A DNA stretch of 64,000 bases from Mesorhizobium sp. GTDB lineage: Bacteria > Pseudomonadota > Alphaproteobacteria > Rhizobiales > Rhizobiaceae. The notes under the pieces are model-generated. The model searched no databases. It was not told the DNA's origin and saw only the letters and a list, made by a program, of their open reading frames with translations. Position numbers and translations under genes: made by a program. Positions 39,969 to 48,915 of the stretch are shown here, one piece after another; within the stretch, counting starts at the first letter, position 1; each line of letters starts with the position of its first letter. The stretch covers positions 124,001 through 188,000 of the forward strand of contig SAPZ01000011.1 of NCBI GenBank assembly GCA_004020875.1, in the 5' to 3' direction.

Positions 39969-40910
39969 TCAATAGAACCGGTAATCCTGGGCAATCTCGT
40001 CGCCCAGCCTGGTGTTGTCGCGAATGAACTCGGCCAGAAATTCGTGCAGGCCGTGATCGAATATGTCCTTGATCGAGCCCCTCTTGAGCAACGCCTGGAT
40101 CTTCTCGGCCGTGGCGTGGCAGGCATGGCGCTCGCCATAGTCGTCGGCGAGGAATTTCAGGTGCTCGCCGAGGAAGCGATAGCAGAATGTCAGCGAGCGC
40201 GGCATGCGCACATTGAGGATCAGATAGTCGGCAATATTCGTCGGCTTGTAGTCGGCCTCATAGACCCAGCGATAGGATCGATGCGCCGACACCGAGCGCA
40301 GGATCGACTCCCACTGGTAGTTGTCCAGCGTCGAGCCGACCCAGGACAGCGAAGGCAAGAGAACATAATATTTCACGTCAAGGATGCGCGCCGTGTTGTC
40401 GGCGCGCTCGACATAGGTGCCAAGCTGCGAAAAATCGAAAATCTCGTTGCGCAGCATCGTGCCGTAGAACGAACCGCGGATCAGCGCCGTCTCGCGCTTG
40501 ATGGAATCGAGCACCGTCGGCAGGTCGCGCTCGTCGATCGGCTTCGCCAGCATGCGCTTCAGCGACATCCAGGCTTCGTTGATGCTTTCCCAGGTCTCGC
40601 GCGTCAGCGCCGTTCGCACCATGCGGGCATTGTTGCGCGCCGTCTCGATCGACGACATCGTGCTCGACGGGTTCGAGGTGTCGCGCAGCAGAAAGTCGGA
40701 GACGTTGGCAGCGGTGTAGTCCTGGTATTTCTGCGAGAACGCATAGTCCGAGCCGGCGCTGAGCAGCACCGAATTCCATTCCTCCGACGCGTTCTGCGTG
40801 CGCGTCAGCGCCATGCGCAGGCCGGCATCGACGAGACGCGCCATGTTTTCGGCTCGCTCGATATAGCGGTTCATCCAATAGAGACCGTTTGCGGTGCGGC
40901 CCAAAAGCAT
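39969..40910 (-). CDS. alpha-E domain-containing protein of the Anbu operon
   Basis: The 313-residue product is an all-helical alpha-E (DUF403) protein: LLGRTANGLYWMNRYIERAENMARLVDAG at the start, then LIRGSFYGTMLRNE and FLGEHLKFLADDYGERHACH. ATG 40910 follows GGAGCAAGCTGAG. Alpha-E proteins almost always go with the permuted ATP-grasp encoded upstream and are thought to help it in peptide bond formation. Here the two genes are pushed apart by the repeat-flanked insertion at 40930-41379. Confidence 0.92.
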   Translation of the reverse strand: MLLGRTANGLYWMNRYIERAENMARLVDAGLRMALTRTQNASEEWNSVLLSAGSDYAFSQKYQDYTAANVSDFLLRDTSNPSSTMSSIETARNNARMVRTALTRETWESINEAWMSLKRMLAKPIDERDLPTVLDSIKRETALIRGSFYGTMLRNEIFDFSQLGTYVERADNTARILDVKYYVLLPSLSWVGSTLDNYQWESILRSVSAHRSYRWVYEADYKPTNIADYLILNVRMPRSLTFCYRFLGEHLKFLADDYGERHACHATAEKIQALLKRGSIKDIFDHGLHEFLAEFIRDNTRLGDEIAQDYRFY

Positions 40911-40929
40911 CTCAGCTTGCTCCGGTGTC

Positions 40930-40965
40930 GAGCGAATAGCGAATAGGGAGTAGCGAATAGGGAAA
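40930..40965. repeat. left heptamer array of the four-helix-bundle insertion
   Basis: Five 7-base units in a row on the plus strand from 40931: AGCGAAT, AGCGAAT, AGGGAGT, AGCGAAT, AGGGAAA. An inverted, partly degenerate copy lies at 41351-41379. It sits directly upstream of the alpha-E ribosome site. Confidence 0.85.
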
Positions 40966-40973
40966 AAAGGACT

Positions 40974-41346
40974 TCATGACTTTTGTTGCAGGCTCCTGAT
41001 CATCGAACGCAGCTTTTCCCGATTTCATCAGTTTGGCCAAGCAAGCTGGCAACCTCCGCTTCGACCATTAGTCTCACCTCCCCACACAGGATGAGATGTG
41101 TCTCCAACTCTTTAAGAGAGCCCTGCGCCGCGCGAAGAAATTGAATAAAGGCTCCTGTACTTTCTCTTCCATGCCCCTCTGCGACATTCGCTGCGATGGA
41201 AGCCCCCGAGCGTCGTATCTGAGAGGTCATCCCGTACACTTCACCGTTTGGAAAACCTCCTGTGGCCGAGTAGCAATTCACTGCCAACTTCAATGCCGCC
41301 TTCCAACGACGAGTTCCCTGTAGGAATTGATTGCCGTCGTATCCCC
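40974..41346 (-). pseudogene. four-helix-bundle protein (23S rRNA IVS family), frameshifted
   Basis: The intact middle (frame from TTG 41293 to TGA near 41000) encodes AVNCYSATGGFPNGEVYGMT, QIRRSGASIAANVAEGHGRE, and LKELETHLILCGEV, the core of S23/IVS-encoded four-helix-bundle proteins. The normal N-terminus (SYRELVV-WKAALKL) needs a one-base shift at about 41306, and the normal C-terminus (LRSMIRSLQQKS, ending TGA 40974-40976) needs another at about 41015. No ATG is left at the expected start. Both ends are thus broken, though a 97-residue core could still be made. Heptamer arrays flank it in inverted orientation. Confidence 0.85.
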
Positions 41347-41350
41347 CTCC

Positions 41351-41379
41351 TTCCCTTATTCGCTACTCTCTATCGCTCT
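41351..41379. repeat. right heptamer array of the four-helix-bundle insertion
   Basis: Read on the minus strand it gives AGAGCGAT, AGAGAGT, AGCGAAT, AAGGGAA, the inverse of the left array. It begins at the base right after the stop codon of the ATP-grasp gene (41380-41382). Confidence 0.8.
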
Positions 41380-42792
41380 TTAATCATCCAACACCCACGT
41401 GTCCTTCGTCCCGCCCCCTTGCGAGGAATTGACGACAAGCGAACCCTCCTTGAGCGCGACACGCGTCAAGCCGCCCGGCACGATCTGGATTCGGTCCGAA
41501 ACCAGCACGTAAGGCCGAAGATCGACATGACGCGGCGAAAGACCCTTTTCGGTCAGGATCGGACAGGTCGACAGCGCCAGCGTCGGCTGGGCGATATAGT
41601 TCGAGGGCTTCGCCTGCAGCTTCTTGGCGAACTCCTGGCATTCCTTCTTGGTCGCGGTGGGGCCGACCAGCATGCCGTAGCCGCCGGAGCCGTGCACTTC
41701 CTTGATCACCAGCTCGCTGATGTGCTCGAGCACATATTTGAGGCTGTCCGGCTCCGAGCAGCGCCAGGTCGGGATGTTGCCGAGGATGGCCTTGCGGCCG
41801 GTGTAGAACTCGACGATCTCGGGCATGTAGGAATAAATCGCCTTGTCGTCGGCGATTCCGGTGCCAGGCGCATTGGCGATGGTGATGTTGCCGGCGCGGT
41901 AGACATCCATGATGCCCGGCACGCCGAGCGCGGAGTCCGGGCGGAAAGTCAGCGGATCGAGGAAAGCGTCGTCGACGCGGCGGTAAAGCACATCGATCTG
42001 CTTGTAGCCTTCGGTCGTGCGCATCGCGACGTGGCCGTCAACGACGCGCAGATCCTGCCCCTCGACGAGCTGCACGCCCATCTGGTCCGCAAGGAAGGCA
42101 TGCTCGAAATAGGCAGAGTTGTAGGAGCCTGGCGTCAGCACCGCGATGGTCGGCGCGCCCTTGGCGCTTTGCGGCCGCACCGCGGCGAGCGACTGGCGCA
42201 GGAGTTGCGGATAGTTCTCGACCGGCCGCACCTTGATCTTCTGGAACAACTCCGGAAAGAGCTGCATCATCGTCTCGCGGTTCTCCAGCATGTAGGAGAC
42301 ACCGGACGGCGTGCGGGCATTGTCCTCCAGCACGTAGAAGTCGTTCTCCGATATGCGGACGATGTCGACGCCGATGATATGAGTGTAGACGCCGGCCGGC
42401 GGCCTGACACCGATCATCTCGGGCAGGAAGGCCTCGTTCCTGGCAACGAGATCCCTCGGCACGCGCCCGGCCCGCAGGATCTCCTGGCGGTGATAGATGT
42501 CGTCGAGAAAGGCGTTCAGCGCCTGCACGCGCTGCTCGATGCCCTGTGTCAGCCGGCGCCATTCCTGGCCGGATAGGATGCGCGGCACAATGTCGAAAGG
42601 GATCAGCCGTTCGGACGCTTCCTGCTCGCCATAGACGGCAAAGGTGATACCGGTCTTGCGGAAGACGCGCTCGGCGTCCTGCATTTTCTGGGTAAGCCTG
42701 GCCGGGTCCTGCTCCTTCAGCCAGCGATCATAAGCCTCATAAGGTCTTCTCAATCCGGAAACGTCCGGAAGCATTTCATCGAAGGCTGCCAA
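41380..42792 (-). CDS. circularly permuted type 2 ATP-grasp protein of the Anbu operon
   Basis: The 470-residue product belongs to COG2308: AAFDEMLPDVSGLRRPYEAY at the start, YHRQEILRAGRVPRDLV, GVDIVRISENDFYVLEDNARTPSGVSYM with ATP and metal ligands, RVDDAFLDPLTFR, and VIKEVHGSGGYGMLVGPTAT. Such enzymes are predicted to join a carboxylate to an amine, giving a peptide or amide. TTG 42792 is chosen because AGGGGAG lies 7 bases upstream; ATG 42816 is the alternative. It is the first gene of the Anbu operon. Confidence 0.92.
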   Translation of the reverse strand: MAAFDEMLPDVSGLRRPYEAYDRWLKEQDPARLTQKMQDAERVFRKTGITFAVYGEQEASERLIPFDIVPRILSGQEWRRLTQGIEQRVQALNAFLDDIYHRQEILRAGRVPRDLVARNEAFLPEMIGVRPPAGVYTHIIGVDIVRISENDFYVLEDNARTPSGVSYMLENRETMMQLFPELFQKIKVRPVENYPQLLRQSLAAVRPQSAKGAPTIAVLTPGSYNSAYFEHAFLADQMGVQLVEGQDLRVVDGHVAMRTTEGYKQIDVLYRRVDDAFLDPLTFRPDSALGVPGIMDVYRAGNITIANAPGTGIADDKAIYSYMPEIVEFYTGRKAILGNIPTWRCSEPDSLKYVLEHISELVIKEVHGSGGYGMLVGPTATKKECQEFAKKLQAKPSNYIAQPTLALSTCPILTEKGLSPRHVDLRPYVLVSDRIQIVPGGLTRVALKEGSLVVNSSQGGGTKDTWVLDD

Positions 42793-42959
42793 TCGCGTAC
42801 TCCCCTCTAAGACCATTTCACTGGCCTGGCCGGAGAAAATCAAGCGCAATCGGTGATTTAAGAAGCGATGACGGCCGCTCTATGCAAATTGCCTAATTTT
42901 AAGGCATGAGCACCAAGACCAGGTCACCTCCTGCTTCCGGGCCGGGCATCGCCAGCCGG

Positions 42960-43196
42960 TCAGAACGCCCGGAAGGTGACGATGGTGAAGGTGTCCTTGA
43001 TTCCGGGCAGGATCTGCACCCGCTCATTGACGAAGTGGCCGATATCCTCCACGTCGTCGACGTAGAATTTGGCGAGCAGGTCGTAATTGCCGGCGGTCGA
43101 GTAGATTTCGGAGGCGATCTCGGCGTCAGCAAGCGCGCTGGCGACCTCATAGGCCTTGCCCAGATCGCATTTAATCTGCACGAAAAATGCCTTCAT
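42960..43196 (-). CDS. Lrp/AsnC ligand-binding (RAM) domain protein without DNA-binding domain
   Basis: The 78-residue product is a bare RAM domain: AFFVQIKCDLGKAYEVASAL, EIYSTAGNYDLLAKFYVDD, and the final FTIVTFRAF. No helix-turn-helix precedes it. Stand-alone RAM proteins form oligomeric rings and may bind amino acids. It is upstream of the Anbu operon on the same strand, separated by about 165 bases. Confidence 0.88.
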   Translation of the reverse strand: MKAFFVQIKCDLGKAYEVASALADAEIASEIYSTAGNYDLLAKFYVDDVEDIGHFVNERVQILPGIKDTFTIVTFRAF

Positions 43197-43406
43197 TGCC
43201 TGGTCCTGCCGCCTGCGTCATGAATAAGCGGCCCTTGTGGCAGACTGCCGCCCGGCTTTCAAGCTTCACGCGCCGCGCAGATCAAAGAGTACCTGCTCCC
43301 GCCTCCGGCGGGAAATGGCGAAATCTTCGCAGGTCGGTGAAACCACGCCGTGCCGCGACGCGTATATTAGAGTAGTTCGGCAAGCGAATTTCCCGGGAGG
43401 CAGCCA

Positions 43407-43826
43407 ATGCGCCGCGCATTGTTCGCGTTAGCTATTGTTCCAATGCTGATGACCTCGTCTGCCTTGGCCGGCGATGCGGAGGTCAAGGCCGCGCAGACGG
43501 TTATCGACAGCCAGCTGAAGGCCTTCATCGCCAATGATGGCGCCGCCGCCTATAGTTTCGCCGCGCCGAACGTGAAGCAGATATTTCCGACCGTCGAAAC
43601 CTTCATGAACATGGTGACGAATGGCTACGCGCCCGTGCGAAAACCCCAATCCTATTCCTTCGGCAAGGTCGAGGAGACGGGGCCAGGTTCGATCGTCCAG
43701 CAGGTCCTGATCGTCGGGCCCGACGGTAAGGATTACGAGGCGGTCTATACGCTGCAGCAGCAGGCGGATGGCAGCTTCAAGATCACCGGCTGCAGCCTGC
43801 GAGCCTCGACCTCGGTCAGCACCTGA
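43407..43826 (+). CDS. DUF4864 domain-containing secreted protein
   Basis: The 139-residue product has a signal peptide (MRRALFALAIVPMLMTSSAL, cleavage near ALA-G) and a DUF4864 domain: AAQTVIDSQLKAFIANDGAAAYSFAAP, IFPTVETFMNMVTNGYAPV, and VYTLQQQADGSFKITGC. The NTF2-like fold suggests binding of a small ligand in the periplasm, but no function is known. It is preceded by CCGGGAGG. Confidence 0.88.
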   Translation: MRRALFALAIVPMLMTSSALAGDAEVKAAQTVIDSQLKAFIANDGAAAYSFAAPNVKQIFPTVETFMNMVTNGYAPVRKPQSYSFGKVEETGPGSIVQQVLIVGPDGKDYEAVYTLQQQADGSFKITGCSLRASTSVST

Positions 43827-43871
43827 CCAACTCCGAGAAACCCGCGGGTCCGGTATGGACCGAGCCTACAC

Positions 43872-45347
43872 TCAATCCCGGCGGTGATACAGCGTCCAGG
43901 CCAGGCCTGAAAGACCCCAGCTAGTCGAGGCATCGACACGCTCATAGGCCGACCCGCAAGCCGGCGCGGCGTCGACATATTGCGGCTGCCGATCGATGGG
44001 CCCCTCGAGGATCAGCCAGGACGGACGCTCGTCACATATTTTGTCCGTCGCGACAAACGAGGCCTGACGCCCGAGCCGTTTGGCAAAATAGTCGACGGTC
44101 ATCACGGTGCGGAATTCCTGGTTGGTAGCGTAGTCGGCTGCGCCGTCACGAGTCATTTTGTCGACCGTCGCGGCGTAGGACCCCCGCGCATATTTGTAGA
44201 ATGGCAGCAGAAGCGTCGTCGTGCCGGCGAGGATTGCCACCATCGCGACCGCCGCGAACAGACGGTACTTGCCTCCGGCGGCGAAACCACGCCCAAGCAG
44301 CTCACCCGCCCACAACAACATCAATGTTGCGGGAACGAGGAAGTAGCGCGGGAATTCGGAATTGGGCGGTCGTGCCATTGCCATGATTACAGGCAGCCCG
44401 ACGATCCCAATGACAAAGAGGCTCGCTCGCCGATCGCGCCATATGGCGGCGCAGACGCACACGACCCCGCAGACGGCAGTGATGGAAGCCCAGTCGCCGA
44501 TCCAATCCGGCACGCCAAACAGGTAGCGGATCATTCCGCCATAACCCTGCCCAAAGGCGTGAAGCGAAAATGGCAGGACGCCACCGATCCTGAACCCGAA
44601 CAGCAGCGAGCCAATCAGCATGCAGGCGGCAAGCGGCAGCACGGCCAGGAACGCCGGCGCGAAGATCTGACCGAGCTCGACATTGACCCGCCCGAGGCTG
44701 CCGTTGCGCCGCCAGACGATCCAGGCGGCCCAGGCAACCAGAACAGCCACGGTTTCCACCATGATGAGATGGGACAGAAAGCCGAGGAGGACGATCGCCC
44801 CGAACGCAACACCCGAGCCTCTTCCGTCGAGCCGGCGCTCCAGGAACATGGCGGCAAGAAGCGTGAACAACACCAAGCCGGCATAGCCTCTCGCTTCCGA
44901 GCCATAGTGAACCATCGGATAGCTGATGGCGAACAGCAGGCTTGTGGCGACAGCGGCCCACCGTCCGCGAGCAGCCGCTCCCGCGGCGACGATGGAGCCG
45001 ACACCCAGCGCGATCGACAGCGCGCGCTGGAGCAACGGTGAGGCATCGGGGCCGACCAGGTAGAGATAGATCGAATTGAGGAAATGATTGTTGTCGTGAT
45101 TTATTCGCCAGAATATCTGGTCGATCGAGGTGAGCGGTTCAAGCTGCACTAGGCTCCAGATCTCATCCAGCCATAGGTCGCCACGCGCGCCGAGCATGCG
45201 CAGGACGAGGCCGGCGAGCCCGATGACCGCGACAGCCGGCAAAACCGCTCCCGCCCATTGCTGAACGGCGGCAGCAGACTCGCGAGAGCCGCTAGCGCGA
45301 TTTGTTTGCGCCTCGCCCGACGCCGAGGCTTGTCCCGAGACGAGCAA
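43872..45347 (-). CDS. GT39/ArnT-like membrane glycosyltransferase family protein
   Basis: The 491-residue product has about ten membrane spans. The first periplasmic loop carries GDLWLDEIWSLVQL, with the acidic residues that are catalytic in the GT-C superfamily, followed by NHDNNHFLNSIYLYLVG. These features are typical of bacterial dolichyl-phosphate-mannose-type (GT39/GT83) transferases that use polyprenyl-linked sugars. Donor and acceptor are unknown. A leader of about 30 polar residues precedes the first span; a later start near residue 30 is possible. Confidence 0.8.
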   Translation of the reverse strand: MLVSGQASASGEAQTNRASGSRESAAAVQQWAGAVLPAVAVIGLAGLVLRMLGARGDLWLDEIWSLVQLEPLTSIDQIFWRINHDNNHFLNSIYLYLVGPDASPLLQRALSIALGVGSIVAAGAAARGRWAAVATSLLFAISYPMVHYGSEARGYAGLVLFTLLAAMFLERRLDGRGSGVAFGAIVLLGFLSHLIMVETVAVLVAWAAWIVWRRNGSLGRVNVELGQIFAPAFLAVLPLAACMLIGSLLFGFRIGGVLPFSLHAFGQGYGGMIRYLFGVPDWIGDWASITAVCGVVCVCAAIWRDRRASLFVIGIVGLPVIMAMARPPNSEFPRYFLVPATLMLLWAGELLGRGFAAGGKYRLFAAVAMVAILAGTTTLLLPFYKYARGSYAATVDKMTRDGAADYATNQEFRTVMTVDYFAKRLGRQASFVATDKICDERPSWLILEGPIDRQPQYVDAAPACGSAYERVDASTSWGLSGLAWTLYHRRD

Positions 45348-45442
45348 GGTCTCCGCCTTTGCCTGAAGTCATCCCGGCAATCTGTACAATCACAGTCGTT
45401 TCAAAATGGTTCGCGCACGCTCAAGTGGAGGCCTGCAGCCAC

Positions 45443-46573
45443 TTAGCGCGCCGGAATATCGCCTCGCGACCAGCCTTCGGCGATCTCAGCGGCGCGCGCT
45501 TCAAAAACCCGCGCCTCGATAGCTGCCCGGATGTCCTGCATCAGCTTCTGATAGTAGGACAGGTTGTTCCAGGTCAGCAGCATCGCTCCGAGCGACTCCT
45601 GCGAGCGCACCAGGTGATGCAGATAGGCACGCGAGTAATCGCGCGCCGCCGGGCAATCGCTTTCCTCGTCGAGCGGCCGAGGATCTTCGGCGTGGCGGGC
45701 ATTCCTGAGATTGACCTTGCCGCGGCGCGTATAGGCAAGGCCATGGCGGCCGGCGCGGGTCGGCATCACGCAGTCGAACATGTCGATGCCGCGCGCCACC
45801 GATTTCAATATGTCGTCCGGCGTGCCGACGCCCATCAGGTAGCGCGGCTTGTCGGCCGGCAGCTCCGGGCAGGCGATGTCGAGCATCTCCAGCATCACCG
45901 ATTGCGGCTCGCCGACCGCCAGCCCGCCGACGGCATAGCCTTTCAGATCCATGGCCTTAAGCGCCTGCGCCGAACGCACGCGCATCGGCGCGCTGTCGCC
46001 GCCCTGGACGATGCCGAACATCGCCTTGCCCGGCTGGTCGCCGAAGGCCGCCTTGCAGCGCTCGGCCCAGCGCAGCGACAATTCCATCGCGCGCTCGATT
46101 TCCTTGGGCTTTGCCGGCAGCGCGGTGCATTCGTCCAGCTGCATCTGGATATCGGAATCGAGCAATCCCTGGATCTCGATCGACCGCTCCGGCGACATCT
46201 CGTAAGGCGCGCCGTCGATATGCGAGCGGAAGGTGACGCCCTGTTCGGTCAGTTTCCGGAGCTTCGACAGCGACATGACCTGGAAGCCGCCACTGTCGGT
46301 CAGGATCGGATGCGGCCAGCGCGCGAACTCGTGCAGGCCGCCGAGCCTGGCCACGCGCTCGGCACCCGGCCGTAGCATCAGATGATAGGTGTTGCCGAGG
46401 ATTATGTCGGCGCCGACGCCGCGCACCTGATCCATATACATGGCCTTGACGGTGCCGCCAGTGCCGACCGGCATAAAGGCCGGCGTGCGGATCTCACCGC
46501 GCGGCATCGAGACAAGACCGCGCCTGGCCTTGCCGTCCGTGGCAAGCACCTTGAACGAAAAAGTTTCAGCCAT
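45443..46573 (-). CDS. tgt: queuine tRNA-guanine transglycosylase
   Basis: Tgt exchanges guanine 34 of certain tRNAs for preQ1. The 376-residue product has the nucleophile region GGLAVGEP with [33 protein letters not shown], and [13 protein letters not shown]. At the usual zinc site the residues read [17 protein letters not shown] and TWNNL, so two of three Cys and the His of the E. coli site are replaced (S, A and N); only one Cys remains. ATG 46573 overlaps the 89-codon gene by 8 bases; that gene in turn overlaps queA. Confidence 0.95.
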   Translation of the reverse strand: MAETFSFKVLATDGKARRGLVSMPRGEIRTPAFMPVGTGGTVKAMYMDQVRGVGADIILGNTYHLMLRPGAERVARLGGLHEFARWPHPILTDSGGFQVMSLSKLRKLTEQGVTFRSHIDGAPYEMSPERSIEIQGLLDSDIQMQLDECTALPAKPKEIERAMELSLRWAERCKAAFGDQPGKAMFGIVQGGDSAPMRVRSAQALKAMDLKGYAVGGLAVGEPQSVMLEMLDIACPELPADKPRYLMGVGTPDDILKSVARGIDMFDCVMPTRAGRHGLAYTRRGKVNLRNARHAEDPRPLDEESDCPAARDYSRAYLHHLVRSQESLGAMLLTWNNLSYYQKLMQDIRAAIEARVFEARAAEIAEGWSRGDIPAR

Positions 46574-46835
46574 TGAATCCCTTGTCGTGCACCGGGGCAA
46601 CAGACGCTTGCTCGTCGAGCGACTGCCGGTAGCGGATGTAGCCGCGCATGAATCTCGGCGATGGCGGCACGGAGATCGCAGGCTCGGTCTTTTCCGGCAG
46701 CAGGTCCCATAACTCGGGGTGATGCCAGCACAGATCATGCCCGGTCACATCGCGATGCGCGCGGATACCGACGCGCAGCTTCCTCACCTCCGCGATCAGC
46801 GTGTCGCGGTCCATGCCGTCGAGATCATCGTCCAT
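46566..46835 (-). CDS. small conserved-looking protein between queA and tgt
   Basis: The 89-residue product starts [20 protein letters not shown] and contains [20 protein letters not shown] and [15 protein letters not shown]. It overlaps the queA stop by 11 bases and the tgt start by 8, and CGGAGA lies 8 bases before ATG 46835, so it is very likely translated. No annotated family was recognised. Its place suggests a link with queuosine synthesis or simply operon packing. Confidence 0.75.
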   Translation of the reverse strand: MDDDLDGMDRDTLIAEVRKLRVGIRAHRDVTGHDLCWHHPELWDLLPEKTEPAISVPPSPRFMRGYIRYRQSLDEQASVAPVHDKGFNG

Positions 46836-47913
46836 CGCTCGTCTCCGCCCGGTGAAGCAGGCTAGCGTCCCCATAGGAGTAGAACCTGTAGCGGTTCTCG
46901 ATGGCATGCGCATAGGCCTCACGCATCGTCTCCAGGCCGCTGAAAGCCGAGACCAGCATGAACAGCGTCGACCGCGGCAGATGGAAATTGGTCATCAGCA
47001 TGTCGGCGGTGCGGAAGCGATAGCCGGGCGTGATGAAGATATCGGTCGGCCCGGACCAGGGCTCGATGCGGCCTTCGTCACGAGCCGCGCTCTCCAGAAG
47101 CCGCAGCGATGTCGTGCCGACGCAGATGATCCGCCCTCCCCGGACCCTGGCCGCGTTGAGCGCCGCCGCGGTCTCGGCACTTACCGAGCCGGTCTCGGCG
47201 TGCATTTTGTGATCGGCCGTGTCGTCGGCCTTGACCGGCAGGAAGGTGCCGGCGCCGACATGCAGCGTGACGAAGCGACGCTCGATGCCCTTGGCGTCGA
47301 GCGCCGCAAACAGCTCCGGCGTGAAATGCAGCCCGGCGGTGGGGGCAGCGACCGCCCCCTCTTCCCTGGCATAGATGGTCTGGTAGTCGTCGCGGTCGCG
47401 CTCGTCATCGTCGCGCTTCGAGACGATATAAGGCGGCAGCGGAATGTGGCCGACGGCATGCAGCGCCTCGTCGAGAAACGGCCCGGACAGGTCGAAGCCG
47501 AGCAGCGCCTCGCCCGCCTCACCTTTCTCGATCACCGTCGCGTCGAGCTGGCCGAGGAAGCAGGAATTGCCGTCATGGCCGAAATGAATGCGGTCGCCGG
47601 CGGAGATGCGCTTGCCCGGCCGCATGAAGGCCTGCCAGCGGTCTGGCGCCACGCGCATATGCAGCGTCGCCTCGACCTGCGCCACCGCGTCGCCGCGCTT
47701 GCGTACGCCCTTCAGCTGCGCCGGGATGACCTTGGTGTCGTTGAACACCAGCACGTCGCCGTCGCGAAGCAGCGACGGCAATTCGCTGACGATGCGGTCC
47801 TGTAATGCTTCGCGAGATTTGACGACCAGGAGCCTGGCGCTGTCGCGCGGTTCCGCCGGGCGAAGCGCGATGCGCTCCTCCGGCAGGTCGAAGTCGAACA
47901 GGTCGACGCGCAT
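46825..47913 (-). CDS. queA: S-adenosylmethionine:tRNA ribosyltransferase-isomerase
   Basis: QueA makes epoxyqueuosine in tRNA from preQ1 and S-adenosylmethionine. The 362-residue product matches over its length: [74 protein letters not shown], and [17 protein letters not shown]. It is upstream of the 89-codon gene and tgt on the same strand. Its ATG shares one base with the stop of the DMT gene. Confidence 0.96.
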   Translation of the reverse strand: MRVDLFDFDLPEERIALRPAEPRDSARLLVVKSREALQDRIVSELPSLLRDGDVLVFNDTKVIPAQLKGVRKRGDAVAQVEATLHMRVAPDRWQAFMRPGKRISAGDRIHFGHDGNSCFLGQLDATVIEKGEAGEALLGFDLSGPFLDEALHAVGHIPLPPYIVSKRDDDERDRDDYQTIYAREEGAVAAPTAGLHFTPELFAALDAKGIERRFVTLHVGAGTFLPVKADDTADHKMHAETGSVSAETAAALNAARVRGGRIICVGTTSLRLLESAARDEGRIEPWSGPTDIFITPGYRFRTADMLMTNFHLPRSTLFMLVSAFSGLETMREAYAHAIENRYRFYSYGDASLLHRAETSDGR

Positions 47914-48359
47914 CAGAAAAGCCGGATGAGCAGCGCCCCGGCGAGCAGCATTACCGCGCCGGCGACGCGGCCAAGCGAGATTTCGCGCACCGCCACCCCA
48001 AGGAAACCAACGCGGTCGATCAGCATGCCGGCGAGCAACTGCCCGGCGACCAGGAAGGCCATCAGGGCCGCGGCGCCGATGCGCGGCGTCAGGATCGTCG
48101 ACAACGTCACATAGAAGCCGCCGAGCATGCCGCCGGCGATGAACAGCCAGGGCGCCGGCGCCTTCCAGTCGAGCGAGATGCCCTGCATCCTCACCACCGC
48201 GAAGGCAATAATGCCAAGCACGATAGCGCCCGACAGGAAGGAGAATGCCGCCGCCGCGACCGGAAGGCCGAGGCCGCGCGCCAGTTGCGAGTTGATCGGC
48301 GCCTGGATGGCGATGAAGGCGCCGGACAGGATGCCCAGCAGAGACCAGACTGCGCCCAT
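47913..48359 (-). CDS. DMT family transporter, YdcZ/DUF606 type
   Basis: The 148-residue product has five hydrophobic spans and the DUF606 pattern: [48 protein letters not shown], and [15 protein letters not shown]. These half-size proteins belong to the drug/metabolite transporter superfamily and probably work as dimers. TGATG overlap links it to queA. The substrate is unknown. Confidence 0.9.
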   Translation of the reverse strand: MGAVWSLLGILSGAFIAIQAPINSQLARGLGLPVAAAAFSFLSGAIVLGIIAFAVVRMQGISLDWKAPAPWLFIAGGMLGGFYVTLSTILTPRIGAAALMAFLVAGQLLAGMLIDRVGFLGVAVREISLGRVAGAVMLLAGALLIRLF

Positions 48360-48372
48360 CGTCGTTCCGCCT

Positions 48373-48885
48373 TTACTTGACGTCGGCCGCGACCTTCAGC
48401 GACACGATCTTGTCGGGATCCTGCACCGGCTCGCCGCGCTTGATCTTGTCGACATTTTCCATGCCTTCGATGACCTGGCCCCACACCGTGTACTGGCGGT
48501 TGAGGAAGGCGGCGTCGTCGAAGCAGATGAAGAACTGCGAATTCGCCGAGTTCGGGTTCTGGGCGCGCGCCATCGAGCAGGCGCCGCGGCCATGATTGGC
48601 GTTGGAGAACTCGGCCTTGAGGTCCGGCTTGTCCGACCCGCCCATGCCCGCGCGTGACGGCGCATAGGTCGGCTTCGAGGAATTGCCGAACTTGACGTCG
48701 CCGGTCTGCGCCATGAAGCCGTCGATGACGCGATGGAACACCACTCCGTCATAGGCGCCCTCACGCGCCAGCTCCTTGATGCGGGCGACATGGCCGGGAG
48801 CCAGCTCGGGATACATTTCGATGACGACCTTGCCCTTGGTCGTTTCCATGATCAGCGCGTTCTCGCGATCCTTGATCTCAGCCAT
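48373..48885 (-). CDS. peptidyl-prolyl cis-trans isomerase, cyclophilin type, cytoplasmic
   Basis: The 170-residue cyclophilin has no signal peptide. Active-site residues are in VVFHRVIDGFMAQTGD, FSNANHGRGACSMARAQNPNSANSQFFICFDDA, and YTVWGQVIEGMENVD. It catalyses Xaa-Pro isomerisation during folding. It follows the exported paralogue by 30 bases, on the same strand as coaD. Confidence 0.94.
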   Translation of the reverse strand: MAEIKDRENALIMETTKGKVVIEMYPELAPGHVARIKELAREGAYDGVVFHRVIDGFMAQTGDVKFGNSSKPTYAPSRAGMGGSDKPDLKAEFSNANHGRGACSMARAQNPNSANSQFFICFDDAAFLNRQYTVWGQVIEGMENVDKIKRGEPVQDPDKIVSLKVAADVK

Positions 48886-48915
48886 GTCAGAAATCCTTTT
48901 TGAAAATTGAGGGGT

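Noticed and set aside
40930..41379. Heptamer arrays as a CRISPR
   Set aside because: The units are 7 bases in direct tandem with no spacers, and no cas genes are present.
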